This document shows positions 1-7,501 of a stretch of DNA of 38,327 nucleotides, piece after piece (within the stretch, counting starts at the first letter, position 1; each line of letters starts with the position of its first letter). Under the pieces are notes generated by a model that was not told where the DNA came from, did no database searches, and was given only the letters and a program-made list of their open reading frames with translations. Position numbers and translations under genes: made by a program. The DNA comes from JARIHD01 sp041743655 (GTDB lineage: Bacteria; Patescibacteriota; Saccharimonadia; Saccharimonadales; UBA4665). The DNA lies in the NCBI GenBank assembly GCA_041743655.1, contig JBGTMJ010000038.1, positions 1 through 38,327 of the forward strand. Direction: 5' to 3'.

Positions 1-1
1 T

Positions 2-544
2 ACTGATAGTGGTAACCCAGTTAAAGTTGGTGGCAAGTACAACACCACCCCCCCAACCTTAACCAATGGACAACGCGGTGACGCACAACTAGATGTCAAC
101 GGGAACAGTAAGGTGACACAGGCTACGTTGGTGGCGGGGGAGAGCCTTACTGATGATGTATTAGGGATTCAACATAAACCAGTTGTCTCTTCAACGTATT
201 CAGCTAATAGATTTGGAATTTTCGGGACTGACGTTGATGTATCCGTCAAAGCTGCAGCCGGTAATATACACAGCATCATTGCTTCAAACAAAAATGCGGC
301 GCTCAGATATCTACAGATATTTAACAAGGCATCAGCTCCGGTAGGTGGTGACGTACCAGTCTTATCAATGCCAATTGGGGCAGGAACAGCAACAAACCCT
401 ACGATTTTACCTATTGGAAGAGAGATTTTTGGTAACGGGGGGCAATACCTCTCGGCCGGAGTCGCAGTGGGCATTTCCACCACAGAAGCTACCTTTACGG
501 CAGCGACCACGACAGATCATGATTTTTATGGGGAGTATGTATAG
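2..544 (+). CDS. Phage-type structural protein, 5' truncated by window edge
   Basis: The frame is open from base 2 with no start, so the N-terminus lies outside the window; 180 codons are visible, ending in TAG. The first visible residues (TDSGNPVKVGGKYNTTPPTL, then NGQRGDAQLDVNGN) resemble a motif recurrent in phage and metagenomic virion proteins, where a per-sample data block precedes a beta-rich domain. The rest is rich in Gly, Ala, Thr and Val with no charged catalytic cluster, no membrane helix and no cysteines, as expected for a beta-structured particle or tail component. The next gene starts 3 nt after the stop, so this is the upstream member of a packed co-transcribed module. Its role as a structural or adhesin subunit is inferred from the motif and the neighbours. 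No terminase, portal or capsid gene is in the window to confirm a prophage. Confidence 0.6.
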   Translation, partial: TDSGNPVKVGGKYNTTPPTLTNGQRGDAQLDVNGNSKVTQATLVAGESLTDDVLGIQHKPVVSSTYSANRFGIFGTDVDVSVKAAAGNIHSIIASNKNAALRYLQIFNKASAPVGGDVPVLSMPIGAGTATNPTILPIGREIFGNGGQYLSAGVAVGISTTEATFTAATTTDHDFYGEYV

Positions 545-547
545 TAC

Positions 548-1255
548 ATGCCCAGGATAATAATAAAAGATATACCAACTTACGCCCTTCAATTTGATGG
601 GATAAATGATAGATTGAGTTTTGGCAATATCTTTAACACTGTTCACACTTTTACAAGCACTTTCTGGTTAAATACCACCACACTTCCCTCAGGTAATTTT
701 GAGGTACCTTGGGGGTATGGAAACAGCCGTTGGTTCTTTATTTATCCTGGCGCAAGCAGTGCGATGCGCTTCACGGTTAAAACAAGTGGTGTAGAACGGA
801 TAATGGGAACATCTGGCTCTTTAGGTTTAGGCGTTTGGGTCTTCTGTGCTGGCTACTATAATGCTGCAACAGGCCTGGGCGGATTAAGAGTATACAATGC
901 CAACGGTGGTTTAGTGTACGCTAATGAAGCCACGATTACCCCGGCAAATCCAGACTCTACAGCTACAGCTCTAACAATGGCTTTCGACCCTAATAGAGGG
1001 TTTCATGTTGATATGATAGGTGATGACCCGAGATTCTATGGCGCTGTACTGACGCACGAGGAAATAGATGGCCTTGCGGAACATACTGAGCCAGATAATG
1101 TGAATCTTCTTTTACATGCAGAGTTAGACGTGCAAAATGGAACGCAGGCTTTTTGCAGAGTAGGTGACAGGAGTGGTTACGTTGGAACCCTTGTAAATGG
1201 TCCTACTTATGTTTCCGGTATAGTCCCTAAGCATAGGCTTCCAGCAGCAATCTAA
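548..1255 (+). CDS. LamG/concanavalin A-like jelly-roll domain protein
   Basis: A protein of 235 residues. After a short lead it begins with YALQFDGINDRLSFGN, the typical opening strand of LamG-like lectin/glucanase domains. It continues with 'FTSTFWLNTTTLPSG', 'WVFCAGYYNAATGLGGLRVYNANG' and 'DDPRFYGAVLTHEEIDGL', the usual alternation of strands and the late helix-like segment of this fold. No signal peptide or membrane segment is visible. The whole protein is essentially one domain, which in phage and bacterial surface modules serves to bind carbohydrate or protein. It starts 3 nt after the preceding stop, without a clear Shine-Dalgarno site, so translation is probably coupled. It is followed 7 nt later by the first GH5-like gene. 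A glycan-binding role beside glycosidase-fold proteins is inference; the fold assignment is fairly sure. Confidence 0.65.
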   Translation: MPRIIIKDIPTYALQFDGINDRLSFGNIFNTVHTFTSTFWLNTTTLPSGNFEVPWGYGNSRWFFIYPGASSAMRFTVKTSGVERIMGTSGSLGLGVWVFCAGYYNAATGLGGLRVYNANGGLVYANEATITPANPDSTATALTMAFDPNRGFHVDMIGDDPRFYGAVLTHEEIDGLAEHTEPDNVNLLLHAELDVQNGTQAFCRVGDRSGYVGTLVNGPTYVSGIVPKHRLPAAI

Positions 1256-1262
1256 GTAAGAT

Positions 1263-2255
1263 ATGGCATTTGTACAAACTTCAGGGGTTGATTTCACATT
1301 AAACGGTCAAATATGGCGTCCTTTTGGTGGTGCAACCTATGGTTACTATGGTTCCAATGCCGCATTTGCTAATCGGGTTTCCGCTGCAACCTCAGCAGGG
1401 TATAACATCCTTCGATATATAAACTTTCTTCAGACTCTGCCATACCCTACGTTATATGATTCTGCTGCTGGATCAGAATTTAATGAAACAGTGTGGTCCA
1501 AGGTAGATTACGGGCTTGATCAGGCTAAACAAGCAGGTATCAAAATCCTTTTGGATTTATCTGATATTCAGGGTGTGAGTGATGTCAGGGGATATACGTT
1601 TGGAGATGCAAATCACTTAGCGTTGTACCAAAGCTTTGTTAATTGGCTGGCTGTGAGAGTAAACACAGTTAATGGAAGAGTGTATAAGGATGATGACACC
1701 ATTGCCATCTTTGCCATATCAGGAGAAGTAGGACAAGCGGGTGCCATTGGAAGCACCACTAATTATGATACCTATCACGTAATCGGAGGGTACATGAAAA
1801 CGGCGGGATTCCAGCAAATCATCCATCCTGGTGGGCAAAAGCCGGAGCAGAATCTTTCTGCAAGCTATGGGCACACCAACTATAGCCCAGGAGATTATTT
1901 ATCTTCTCCCAACATTGATTGCATTAGTGTCCACCCGTACTATACACAGCAGAATATGCTGGATCTCCATCCAGAATTACAGAGTTATTCAATAGCAAAC
2001 AATAAACCATGGTTTATAGAAGAATTCGGGTATCTGGGAAGTGAAAAGGATATAGTAAGTAGCTTTCGTTTTATGTATAAAAAAGGGTTTAAATACGGGA
2101 GTGCCGGACATTTATTCTGGAATTTTGATAACAGCGGCAGAGATGGGTATGGATATGCCGGCTATGAAGTATCACCTTATTTACCCGAGCTTTATCAATT
2201 GACCAGAATTTATGCCAAAACAACGGCGTATTCGCCGAGATTAATGGTTATCTAA
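1263..2255 (+). CDS. GH5-like (clan GH-A) TIM-barrel glycosidase paralogue 1
   Basis: A protein of 330 residues, first of three tandem paralogues. It opens with MAFVQTSGVDFTLNG and then a substrate-cleft style strand (IWRPFGGATYGYYG), like the first strand of GH5/mannanase barrels. Later landmarks in order are 'GIKILLDLSD' (strand 3), 'IFAISGEVG' (candidate acid/base Glu at the end of strand 4), 'ISVHPYYT' (strand 6), 'PWFIEEFGY' (candidate nucleophile Glu on strand 7) and 'HLFWNFD' (strand 8 Trp). In classical GH5 the acid/base is preceded by Asn; here it is Gly, so activity or family membership may be unusual. No signal peptide is visible, which fits delivery on a particle or by another route rather than Sec export. 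The next paralogue starts 1 nt after the stop. Confidence 0.68.
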   Translation: MAFVQTSGVDFTLNGQIWRPFGGATYGYYGSNAAFANRVSAATSAGYNILRYINFLQTLPYPTLYDSAAGSEFNETVWSKVDYGLDQAKQAGIKILLDLSDIQGVSDVRGYTFGDANHLALYQSFVNWLAVRVNTVNGRVYKDDDTIAIFAISGEVGQAGAIGSTTNYDTYHVIGGYMKTAGFQQIIHPGGQKPEQNLSASYGHTNYSPGDYLSSPNIDCISVHPYYTQQNMLDLHPELQSYSIANNKPWFIEEFGYLGSEKDIVSSFRFMYKKGFKYGSAGHLFWNFDNSGRDGYGYAGYEVSPYLPELYQLTRIYAKTTAYSPRLMVI

Positions 2256-2256
2256 T

Positions 2257-3216
2257 ATGGCATTTGTACAAACTTCAGGGGTTAATTTCACTCTTAATGG
2301 CAATTTATTCATTCCTTTTGGTGCAAGTATTTATGACGATCTCTACTATGCAAACAGATTCCCTGCAAAGCTAGATGATTGTGTCATTATGGGCTTGAAT
2401 ATGGTGCGGTTTGTTAACTTTCTCAATACCGCAGCAACCACAAATATTGAATTTACCGAGGCTTACTGGGTAATTATTGACCAATGTTTAGAGTATTGTC
2501 GAGAACGAGATTTGAAAGTATTACTTGATCTTTCAGATTTTAATGCAATAACGACAAACAGAGGTTTCTTGTTTGGTGATTCTAACTGGCTTAGTCAAGC
2601 AAATACCTTTTATACATGGGTCTTTAATAGAGTAAATACGATTAATGGGCGAGTGTATAAAAACGATGACACGATAGGGATTATTTCTATTGTTGGAGAA
2701 CTAACTGCCTGGCATGGACAACAGCGGGATGGGTACATAGCGGCAGGCGGTTACATAAAAGCAGTAGATTCAAACCATATTGTTCATGCAGGAGGGCAGT
2801 ATGTGCAGGTTATATTTGACGCAAGCATGGGGAGCTATCAAGGCTATGTACCCTCAGACATGGCGAATTGCCCTAATATTGATTGCGTATCTATTCATCC
2901 ATATGGGTATACTACGTCAGACGTAGTAACCTTCTTCCCATTACTTAAACAATATGCGCAGGGAAGAAATAAGCCGTGGTTTGTCGAAGAATTTGGATTT
3001 GATCAAACATTTTACAGTGAAGTAGAACGGGCTAATAAAATGCAGTTTATTTATAAGCAAGGATTTAAAAACGGGAGTGCCGGACATTTATTCTGGAATT
3101 TTGATAGTGGTGTTGGGGCAGGATATGGTGTCAACCCTAATACTCACGCTACATATAATATGGTTAAAATATTTTCACAAACAACAGGGTATAGCCCGAG
3201 GTTAATAGTCACCTAA
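2257..3216 (+). CDS. GH5-like (clan GH-A) TIM-barrel glycosidase paralogue 2
   Basis: A protein of 319 residues, paralogous over its full length to the genes before and after it. The first 27 nt are identical to those of paralogue 1, and the protein opens MAFVQTSGVNFTLNG. The barrel landmarks are 'DLKVLLDLSD', 'IISIVGELTAW' (candidate acid/base Glu, again after Gly), 'VSIHPYGYT', 'PWFVEEFGF' (candidate nucleophile) and 'HLFWNFDSG'. Middle and loop sequences differ strongly from paralogue 1 while the core strands are kept. That pattern is expected when copies diverge toward different glycans. It lacks a signal peptide and has no visible ribosome-binding site, so coupling to the gene 1 nt upstream is likely. 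The substrate cannot be read from the sequence. Confidence 0.67.
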   Translation: MAFVQTSGVNFTLNGNLFIPFGASIYDDLYYANRFPAKLDDCVIMGLNMVRFVNFLNTAATTNIEFTEAYWVIIDQCLEYCRERDLKVLLDLSDFNAITTNRGFLFGDSNWLSQANTFYTWVFNRVNTINGRVYKNDDTIGIISIVGELTAWHGQQRDGYIAAGGYIKAVDSNHIVHAGGQYVQVIFDASMGSYQGYVPSDMANCPNIDCVSIHPYGYTTSDVVTFFPLLKQYAQGRNKPWFVEEFGFDQTFYSEVERANKMQFIYKQGFKNGSAGHLFWNFDSGVGAGYGVNPNTHATYNMVKIFSQTTGYSPRLIVT

Positions 3217-3218
3217 TT

Positions 3219-4202
3219 ATGGCATTTGTACAAACTTCAGGTACTAAGTTCACTCTTGACGGACAGGTCTGGGTTCCTATGGGAGGAACAACCTATGATA
3301 TTAGTTGGCCGCGCACGAATGCCAATGCAGACTCCTATATAAATGCTGCAGTCGCCATGGATCTTAATATTATCCGCATTGTTAATTTTTTTGGTGATGA
3401 TTTAGGTTTAAATGAAGCACAGTGGGCGCACGCCGATTATATTCTTAACAAAGCAAACTCGGTAGGCTTAAAAGTATTACTGGATTTATCCGATTACTGC
3501 GCGGTAACAACAAACATGACAAGTATCAGTTGTCCCTTCCCCGTAAACAGGCAAAACTGGTATGACTTTGTAGATTGGCTTTTTGCCCGTACCAATACGG
3601 TAAATGGAAGATTGTATAAGAATGACGACACTATTGCCATAATTGCGATAGTCGGTGAAGTCGGCGATCACGGCGGAACGGTGCTGAGAGATTTTTATAG
3701 TGATGTAAGTGCGAGGATTAAAGCAACAGGCGCGCAGCAGATAGTACATGCCGGGGGGCAAATCCCTGAAATCAGTTTAAGCAGTGATTGGACAACGACA
3801 TGGGGCATCCAACAGGATATGTTATCAATTCCTACCATTGATTGCATATCAACACATCCGTATTACACACACCAGAATATGAGAGATTTATTCCCTTTGT
3901 TACAAGGATACTCGCAGGAGAAGAATAAACCATGGTTTATTGAAGAATTTGGCTATAATCAAACCGATCAAGCTGCCCGCAGAGACAGTACCCGTGAAGT
4001 ATATATGCGACTAGCGTACAATTTAGGATTTAAATATGGCTCTGCGGGGGCAATATTCTGGAATATAGACAGCGGTTACTATAACTTTGATACAAATTCA
4101 GGCGGGGGTTTTGGCGTTAACCCAAATACGCCACTTGTGTTTAATACTGTTAAGAGATTCGCAAAGTATAAAACCTATTTACCAAGAAGACCAGTAGATT
4201 AA
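3219..4202 (+). CDS. GH5-like (clan GH-A) TIM-barrel glycosidase paralogue 3
   Basis: A protein of 327 residues and the last of the tandem trio. It begins MAFVQTSGTKFTLDG, sharing the 23-nt start of the other two copies before diverging. Core signatures are 'GLKVLLDLSD', 'IIAIVGEVGDHGG' (candidate acid/base Glu after Gly), 'ISTHPYYTHQN', 'PWFIEEFGY' (candidate nucleophile) and 'AIFWNIDSG'. It carries a few more basic residues at its end (LPRRPVD) than its sisters. No signal peptide or anchor is visible. It closes the AT-rich block: 126 nt of non-coding DNA with a new promoter follow, so it is probably the last gene of this transcript. Assignment to clan GH-A is reasonably firm; the exact family and substrate are unknown. 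Confidence 0.67.
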   Translation: MAFVQTSGTKFTLDGQVWVPMGGTTYDISWPRTNANADSYINAAVAMDLNIIRIVNFFGDDLGLNEAQWAHADYILNKANSVGLKVLLDLSDYCAVTTNMTSISCPFPVNRQNWYDFVDWLFARTNTVNGRLYKNDDTIAIIAIVGEVGDHGGTVLRDFYSDVSARIKATGAQQIVHAGGQIPEISLSSDWTTTWGIQQDMLSIPTIDCISTHPYYTHQNMRDLFPLLQGYSQEKNKPWFIEEFGYNQTDQAARRDSTREVYMRLAYNLGFKYGSAGAIFWNIDSGYYNFDTNSGGGFGVNPNTPLVFNTVKRFAKYKTYLPRRPVD

Positions 4203-4276
4203 TACGGCAACACCACATGCGGCATAGGGGCTAACGAAGATTATTTGGGAATTTTTTTGATGAGCTAGATCGCGGC

Positions 4277-4305
4277 TTGAGGTAAACACTGGTATTGCTT
4301 ATAAT
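4277..4305 (+). promoter_or_regulatory. Promoter of the beta-helix protein gene
   Basis: A -35 box TTGAGG (4277-4282) and a -10 box TATAAT (4300-4305) are separated by exactly 17 bp. The -10 box sits in the string TGCTTATAAT, which recurs before pgk. The expected start of transcription near 4312 leaves a leader of about 26 nt containing AGGGG at 4325-4329 before the ATG at 4338. Confidence 0.7.
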
Positions 4306-4337
4306 ACTGGCATAACCATAACTTAGGGGTGTTGACT

Positions 4338-5918
4338 ATGCAAAGGCTCCCGACGCCTGGTGGTGACGACAACACCTGGGGAGACATCCTCAATAATTAC
4401 TTGTCGGTATCTCTGAATGCTGATGGGACAATAAAATCCTCGGCATTAGATATTGCTTCTGGGGTTACGGTTGTTGTAGCGGCAAGCAATTCTGCGAACG
4501 CGCAACAGGCAAACTACACATGCACTGGCACCAATGACAACGTTATTATTCAGCAGGCAATTGATGCGTTGCCAGTAGTTGGTGAATATCAGGGTACCCC
4601 AAAGCCCGCCGGCCGGGTCATACTACTGGAAGGCGACTACTACATAAGCAGCCCCATAAGCTTGCAAAACGGTTGGGTTACTGTCGGAGGGCAGGGCCGC
4701 GCTACCAAGTTGCACATCCAGAGCGGTGCGAACTGCAACATGTTCAACCTGCGTGGGTGGAAGTTCACCTTCCAGGATTTCGAAATGGATGGCAATAAGG
4801 CTAACAATCCATCAATTGGCAATGCTTTTATGTTTGACGCGGTCTCGCGCAGCCACTTTACGAGGCTTGATATACATGACTTCTACATCGGCATTGAAGG
4901 CGACTACAACTCCATTAACAATCAGGTAGAAGACTGTTACATTCAGAATAATAAGCGTTATGGCTTGTCGGTATCCGCCGACTCCAACATACTCAATAAC
5001 TTTGTTGTTGCCAACGGCGCAGACCTGCCTGCCCAATTCGATAGCTGTAACATCAAAGTCATTGGCTGGGACGTACGTATACATAACAACCATATATCCG
5101 GTGGTGAACGTGGCGTATTCGGTGATTGGGCAAATGACGTTGGTTTTTCGCATAACGTCGTTGAAGAAACGCAACGCGAAGCTATGTATATCCGTGGCCG
5201 GGCAAATGGCTGGCGCATTATACACAACTACTTTGAAGATTGTTCGCGTGCTGGGCTGAACCTCTATAGTGCCGTGAGTATCAGGGATATAGATGTGGCA
5301 GAACTTGGATGGAATAATATCATTAGTGACAATCGTTTTGGTGCCGAGATCCCAACCAACACCACCAACCATAAGTATTGTGTTGAGCTTGGCGTGCGGG
5401 CTGACTACACCATTATAGGGCTGAACAACATACACAACGGATACAGTACTGCTCCGTATTCAGTAGTGGAACCGAATATTACCATAGCCGATGTCAATAC
5501 TGTGGCGAGTTGGAATGGGAAATTAAACTTGTCGGGCGGTACAATGACCGGGGCCATTACGCTTGCAGCTGACCCAGCAAGTGCGCTCCATGCCGCTACC
5601 AAGAATTACGTAGACTCCCGGTCGTTATCGATGCCACTCTCTACTAAGGCCACGGACTACGCTGCGACGATCAACGACTACACACTTCTTGGCAACGCTA
5701 CTTCTGGAGCCATAGTTATTGCCTTGCCCTCGGCTGTTTCGAACGTTGGTAAGGTGTATGTAATTAAGAAAATAGACGTGTCGGCAAGTACCGTAACTGT
5801 CGCGACAACTCTAAGCCAGACAATTGATGGCAGCACGACAAAAGTACTCGCGAGCCAATGGAAATTCGTAGCCGTACAATCCGACGGCGCAAACTGGCAG
5901 ACGATTGGTGACAATTAG
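4338..5918 (+). CDS. Right-handed beta-helix (pectate-lyase-like) protein with tail-fibre-like C-terminus
   Basis: I chose the ATG at 4338 (526 residues) because AGGGG lies 8 nt upstream; a GTG nine bases earlier is the alternative. Residues 1-30 (RLPTPGGDDNTWGDILNNYL, then NADGTIK) form a short N-terminal module that I associate with CPR and phage adhesins. Next comes a pectate-lyase-3-like segment ('NDNVIIQQAIDALP', 'AGRVILLEGDYYISSPISL') and a parallel beta-helix with repeating short strands and 'NHIS/NVVE/NYFE'-type turns. After about residue 390 it carries 'GGTMTGAITLAADPA' and 'ATKNYVDS', a tail-fibre-like segment, and a C-terminal beta domain ending 'SDGANWQTIGDN'. No signal peptide or membrane helix is visible. 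It may be a depolymerase or receptor-binding fibre. GC content is visibly higher than in the upstream genes, so it may have a separate origin. Confidence 0.75.
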   Translation: MQRLPTPGGDDNTWGDILNNYLSVSLNADGTIKSSALDIASGVTVVVAASNSANAQQANYTCTGTNDNVIIQQAIDALPVVGEYQGTPKPAGRVILLEGDYYISSPISLQNGWVTVGGQGRATKLHIQSGANCNMFNLRGWKFTFQDFEMDGNKANNPSIGNAFMFDAVSRSHFTRLDIHDFYIGIEGDYNSINNQVEDCYIQNNKRYGLSVSADSNILNNFVVANGADLPAQFDSCNIKVIGWDVRIHNNHISGGERGVFGDWANDVGFSHNVVEETQREAMYIRGRANGWRIIHNYFEDCSRAGLNLYSAVSIRDIDVAELGWNNIISDNRFGAEIPTNTTNHKYCVELGVRADYTIIGLNNIHNGYSTAPYSVVEPNITIADVNTVASWNGKLNLSGGTMTGAITLAADPASALHAATKNYVDSRSLSMPLSTKATDYAATINDYTLLGNATSGAIVIALPSAVSNVGKVYVIKKIDVSASTVTVATTLSQTIDGSTTKVLASQWKFVAVQSDGANWQTIGDN

Positions 5919-5993
5919 GCTTTAGGCCTAACTAAAAAGCATGATACACGGTGCGATGCATGATGGCGGCACGGTTTTTCATGCCATAAGGTG

Positions 5994-5999
5994 TATAAT
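5994..5999 (+). promoter_or_regulatory. -10 box upstream of pyk
   Basis: TATAAT preceded by GTG, giving GTGTATAAT; no convincing -35 box is visible. Transcription should begin near 6006. This argues against a GTG start at 5991, which would overlap the box, and favours the ATG codons at 6018 or 6030 for pyruvate kinase. Confidence 0.55.
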
Positions 6000-6029
6000 G
6001 TTGTGCAAACCTTAGAAATGGAACTTCTC

Positions 6030-7463
6030 ATGCGCGTAACAGAAACAGCACCTCCGGTGTCTCTTGAATCATTTAAGCATACTAAGATCGTGGCCACGAT
6101 CGGGCCAGCCACCGGTACGTACGAGAGTATTTATAAGCTCATAGATTCAGGGGCTAATGGTTTGCGCCTGAATTTCAGCCACGGCACCCATGAGGAGCGC
6201 CTGATTCATATCCCGTGGATCCGTAAAGCCAGCAAAGTACTTGGCAAACCAGTAGCAATAATCCAAGATTTACAAGGTCCAAAAGTGCGCCTCGGTGACT
6301 TTGAGGGTACGATTACGGTTAAGGCTGGCGAAACACTCAGTTTTGCCTATCAGGCTGACTACGCAAAGACCAGGCACATTCCTGTGCAGTACGACCTCAG
6401 CAAAAAGGTACAAAAGGGTGAGCGGTTGTACCTGTTTGACGGCAAAGTACGCACGCTTGTTACTAACGTCAAAGATGGCGTGGTATATGCCAAGGTTGAG
6501 AACAGCGGCACGCTGATTAAGCGTAAGGGCATGAATCTGCCGGATACTGACTTTAAGGGTGATATCCTGACCAAAAAGGACATGGCTGACATTACGTTCG
6601 GGGCTACACAGGATATTGACTACGTTGCCTTGAGTTTTGTGCAGACTGCTGAAGATATTGATAACTTGCGCAGTATTCTCCAAGGCTTAGGCAGCAAAGC
6701 CAAGATTATCGCCAAAATTGAAACCAAAGCAGCAGTTGACAACATAGAGGCTATTACCAAAACCGCTGATGCTGTTATGGTCGCCCGGGGTGACCTGGCA
6801 GTTGAAACACCGGCCGAAACAGTCCCAGTCGTGCAGCGTGAGATTGTAGGCCTGGGCCAGAAATACGCCAAACCAACCATTATTGCGACACAGATGCTAC
6901 TAAGCATGGTGGACATGCCCGAACCGACCCGTGCCGAAGTGTCGGACGTTGCCACCGCGGTATTTATAGGTGCCGATGCTGTCATGCTCAGCGAGGAGAC
7001 GGCTAATGGTAACTATCCGATTGAAGCTGTACAGACGATGAAACGGATTCTGCTGTATACCGAGCGTCATTCACCAACCAAAATGTTGTATCCGTATGGG
7101 CACGAGCATACCATCCATAACGCGATTTCTACCAGTGTCCTCGCGCTTGCCGATAACATAGAGGCCAAAGCTATTGTTGCCGAAACCAAATCGGGCGCGA
7201 CGGCTTTGCAAATAGCTTCGCACCGCCCAACTATCCCGCTTATCGCTGTTACCAGCGAGGCTGGCACGTCACAACAACTTGCCATTGCTTATGGGACAAA
7301 AAGCTATGTCCGTCCGGATGACCCGAACGCAGCCGTTAAGTTAAGCGAATGGCTGCAGCACAACCAGGTTTTCAAGAGCGGTGAAGTGGTTATTATGGTG
7401 TCAGGCCGCTACCCAGGCGTTACCGGTGCCACGGACACCATTAAAGTTCGTGCATTAAAATAA
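6030..7463 (+). CDS. pyk: Pyruvate kinase
   Basis: Converts phosphoenolpyruvate and ADP to pyruvate and ATP, the last step of glycolysis, in the cytosol. With the ATG at 6030 it has 477 residues, the normal length. The N-terminal barrel starts 'HTKIVATIGPATG', followed by 'GLRLNFSHG', the inserted B domain ('KVRLGDFEGTITV' onward), 'IAKIETKAAVDNIE' with the catalytic Lys and the metal-binding Glu, 'MVARGDLAVE', and 'PTRAEVSDVATAVFIGADAV' followed by MLSEETANG. The C-terminal regulatory domain is present ('ETKSGATALQIASHRP' to 'VTGATDTIKV'). An ATG at 6018 is an alternative start; GGA at 6020-6022 lies 7 nt before 6030. The gene is first of the pyk-pgk-tpiA cluster, with its own -10 box and a 38-nt gap before pgk. 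Confidence 0.95.
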   Translation: MRVTETAPPVSLESFKHTKIVATIGPATGTYESIYKLIDSGANGLRLNFSHGTHEERLIHIPWIRKASKVLGKPVAIIQDLQGPKVRLGDFEGTITVKAGETLSFAYQADYAKTRHIPVQYDLSKKVQKGERLYLFDGKVRTLVTNVKDGVVYAKVENSGTLIKRKGMNLPDTDFKGDILTKKDMADITFGATQDIDYVALSFVQTAEDIDNLRSILQGLGSKAKIIAKIETKAAVDNIEAITKTADAVMVARGDLAVETPAETVPVVQREIVGLGQKYAKPTIIATQMLLSMVDMPEPTRAEVSDVATAVFIGADAVMLSEETANGNYPIEAVQTMKRILLYTERHSPTKMLYPYGHEHTIHNAISTSVLALADNIEAKAIVAETKSGATALQIASHRPTIPLIAVTSEAGTSQQLAIAYGTKSYVRPDDPNAAVKLSEWLQHNQVFKSGEVVIMVSGRYPGVTGATDTIKVRALK

Positions 7464-7468
7464 TATTC

Positions 7469-7478
7469 TGCTTATAAT
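7469..7478 (+). promoter_or_regulatory. -10 region upstream of pgk
   Basis: TGCTTATAAT occupies the gap between pyk and pgk, identical to the -10 region at 4296-4305. The expected transcript start near 7485 leaves a short leader with the strong purine run GGGGTGAGG just before the ATG at 7502. pgk may therefore be transcribed independently as well as from the pyk promoter. Confidence 0.5.
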
Positions 7479-7501
7479 GGTAAGCATAAGGGGTGAGGAT
7501 A

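Noticed and set aside
4812..5435. 207-codon minus-strand frame
   Set aside because: It lies entirely opposite the beta-helix gene, which has clear domain motifs; no family-like sequence is visible.
5915..5931. Stem TTAGGC/GCCTAA after the beta-helix gene
   Set aside because: The stem is only 6 bp and no T-run follows, so a terminator call is not supported.
5991..6029. Longer pyk start from the GTG at 5991
   Set aside because: The extension contains the TATAAT box and no family sequence; a start at 6018 or 6030 is more plausible.
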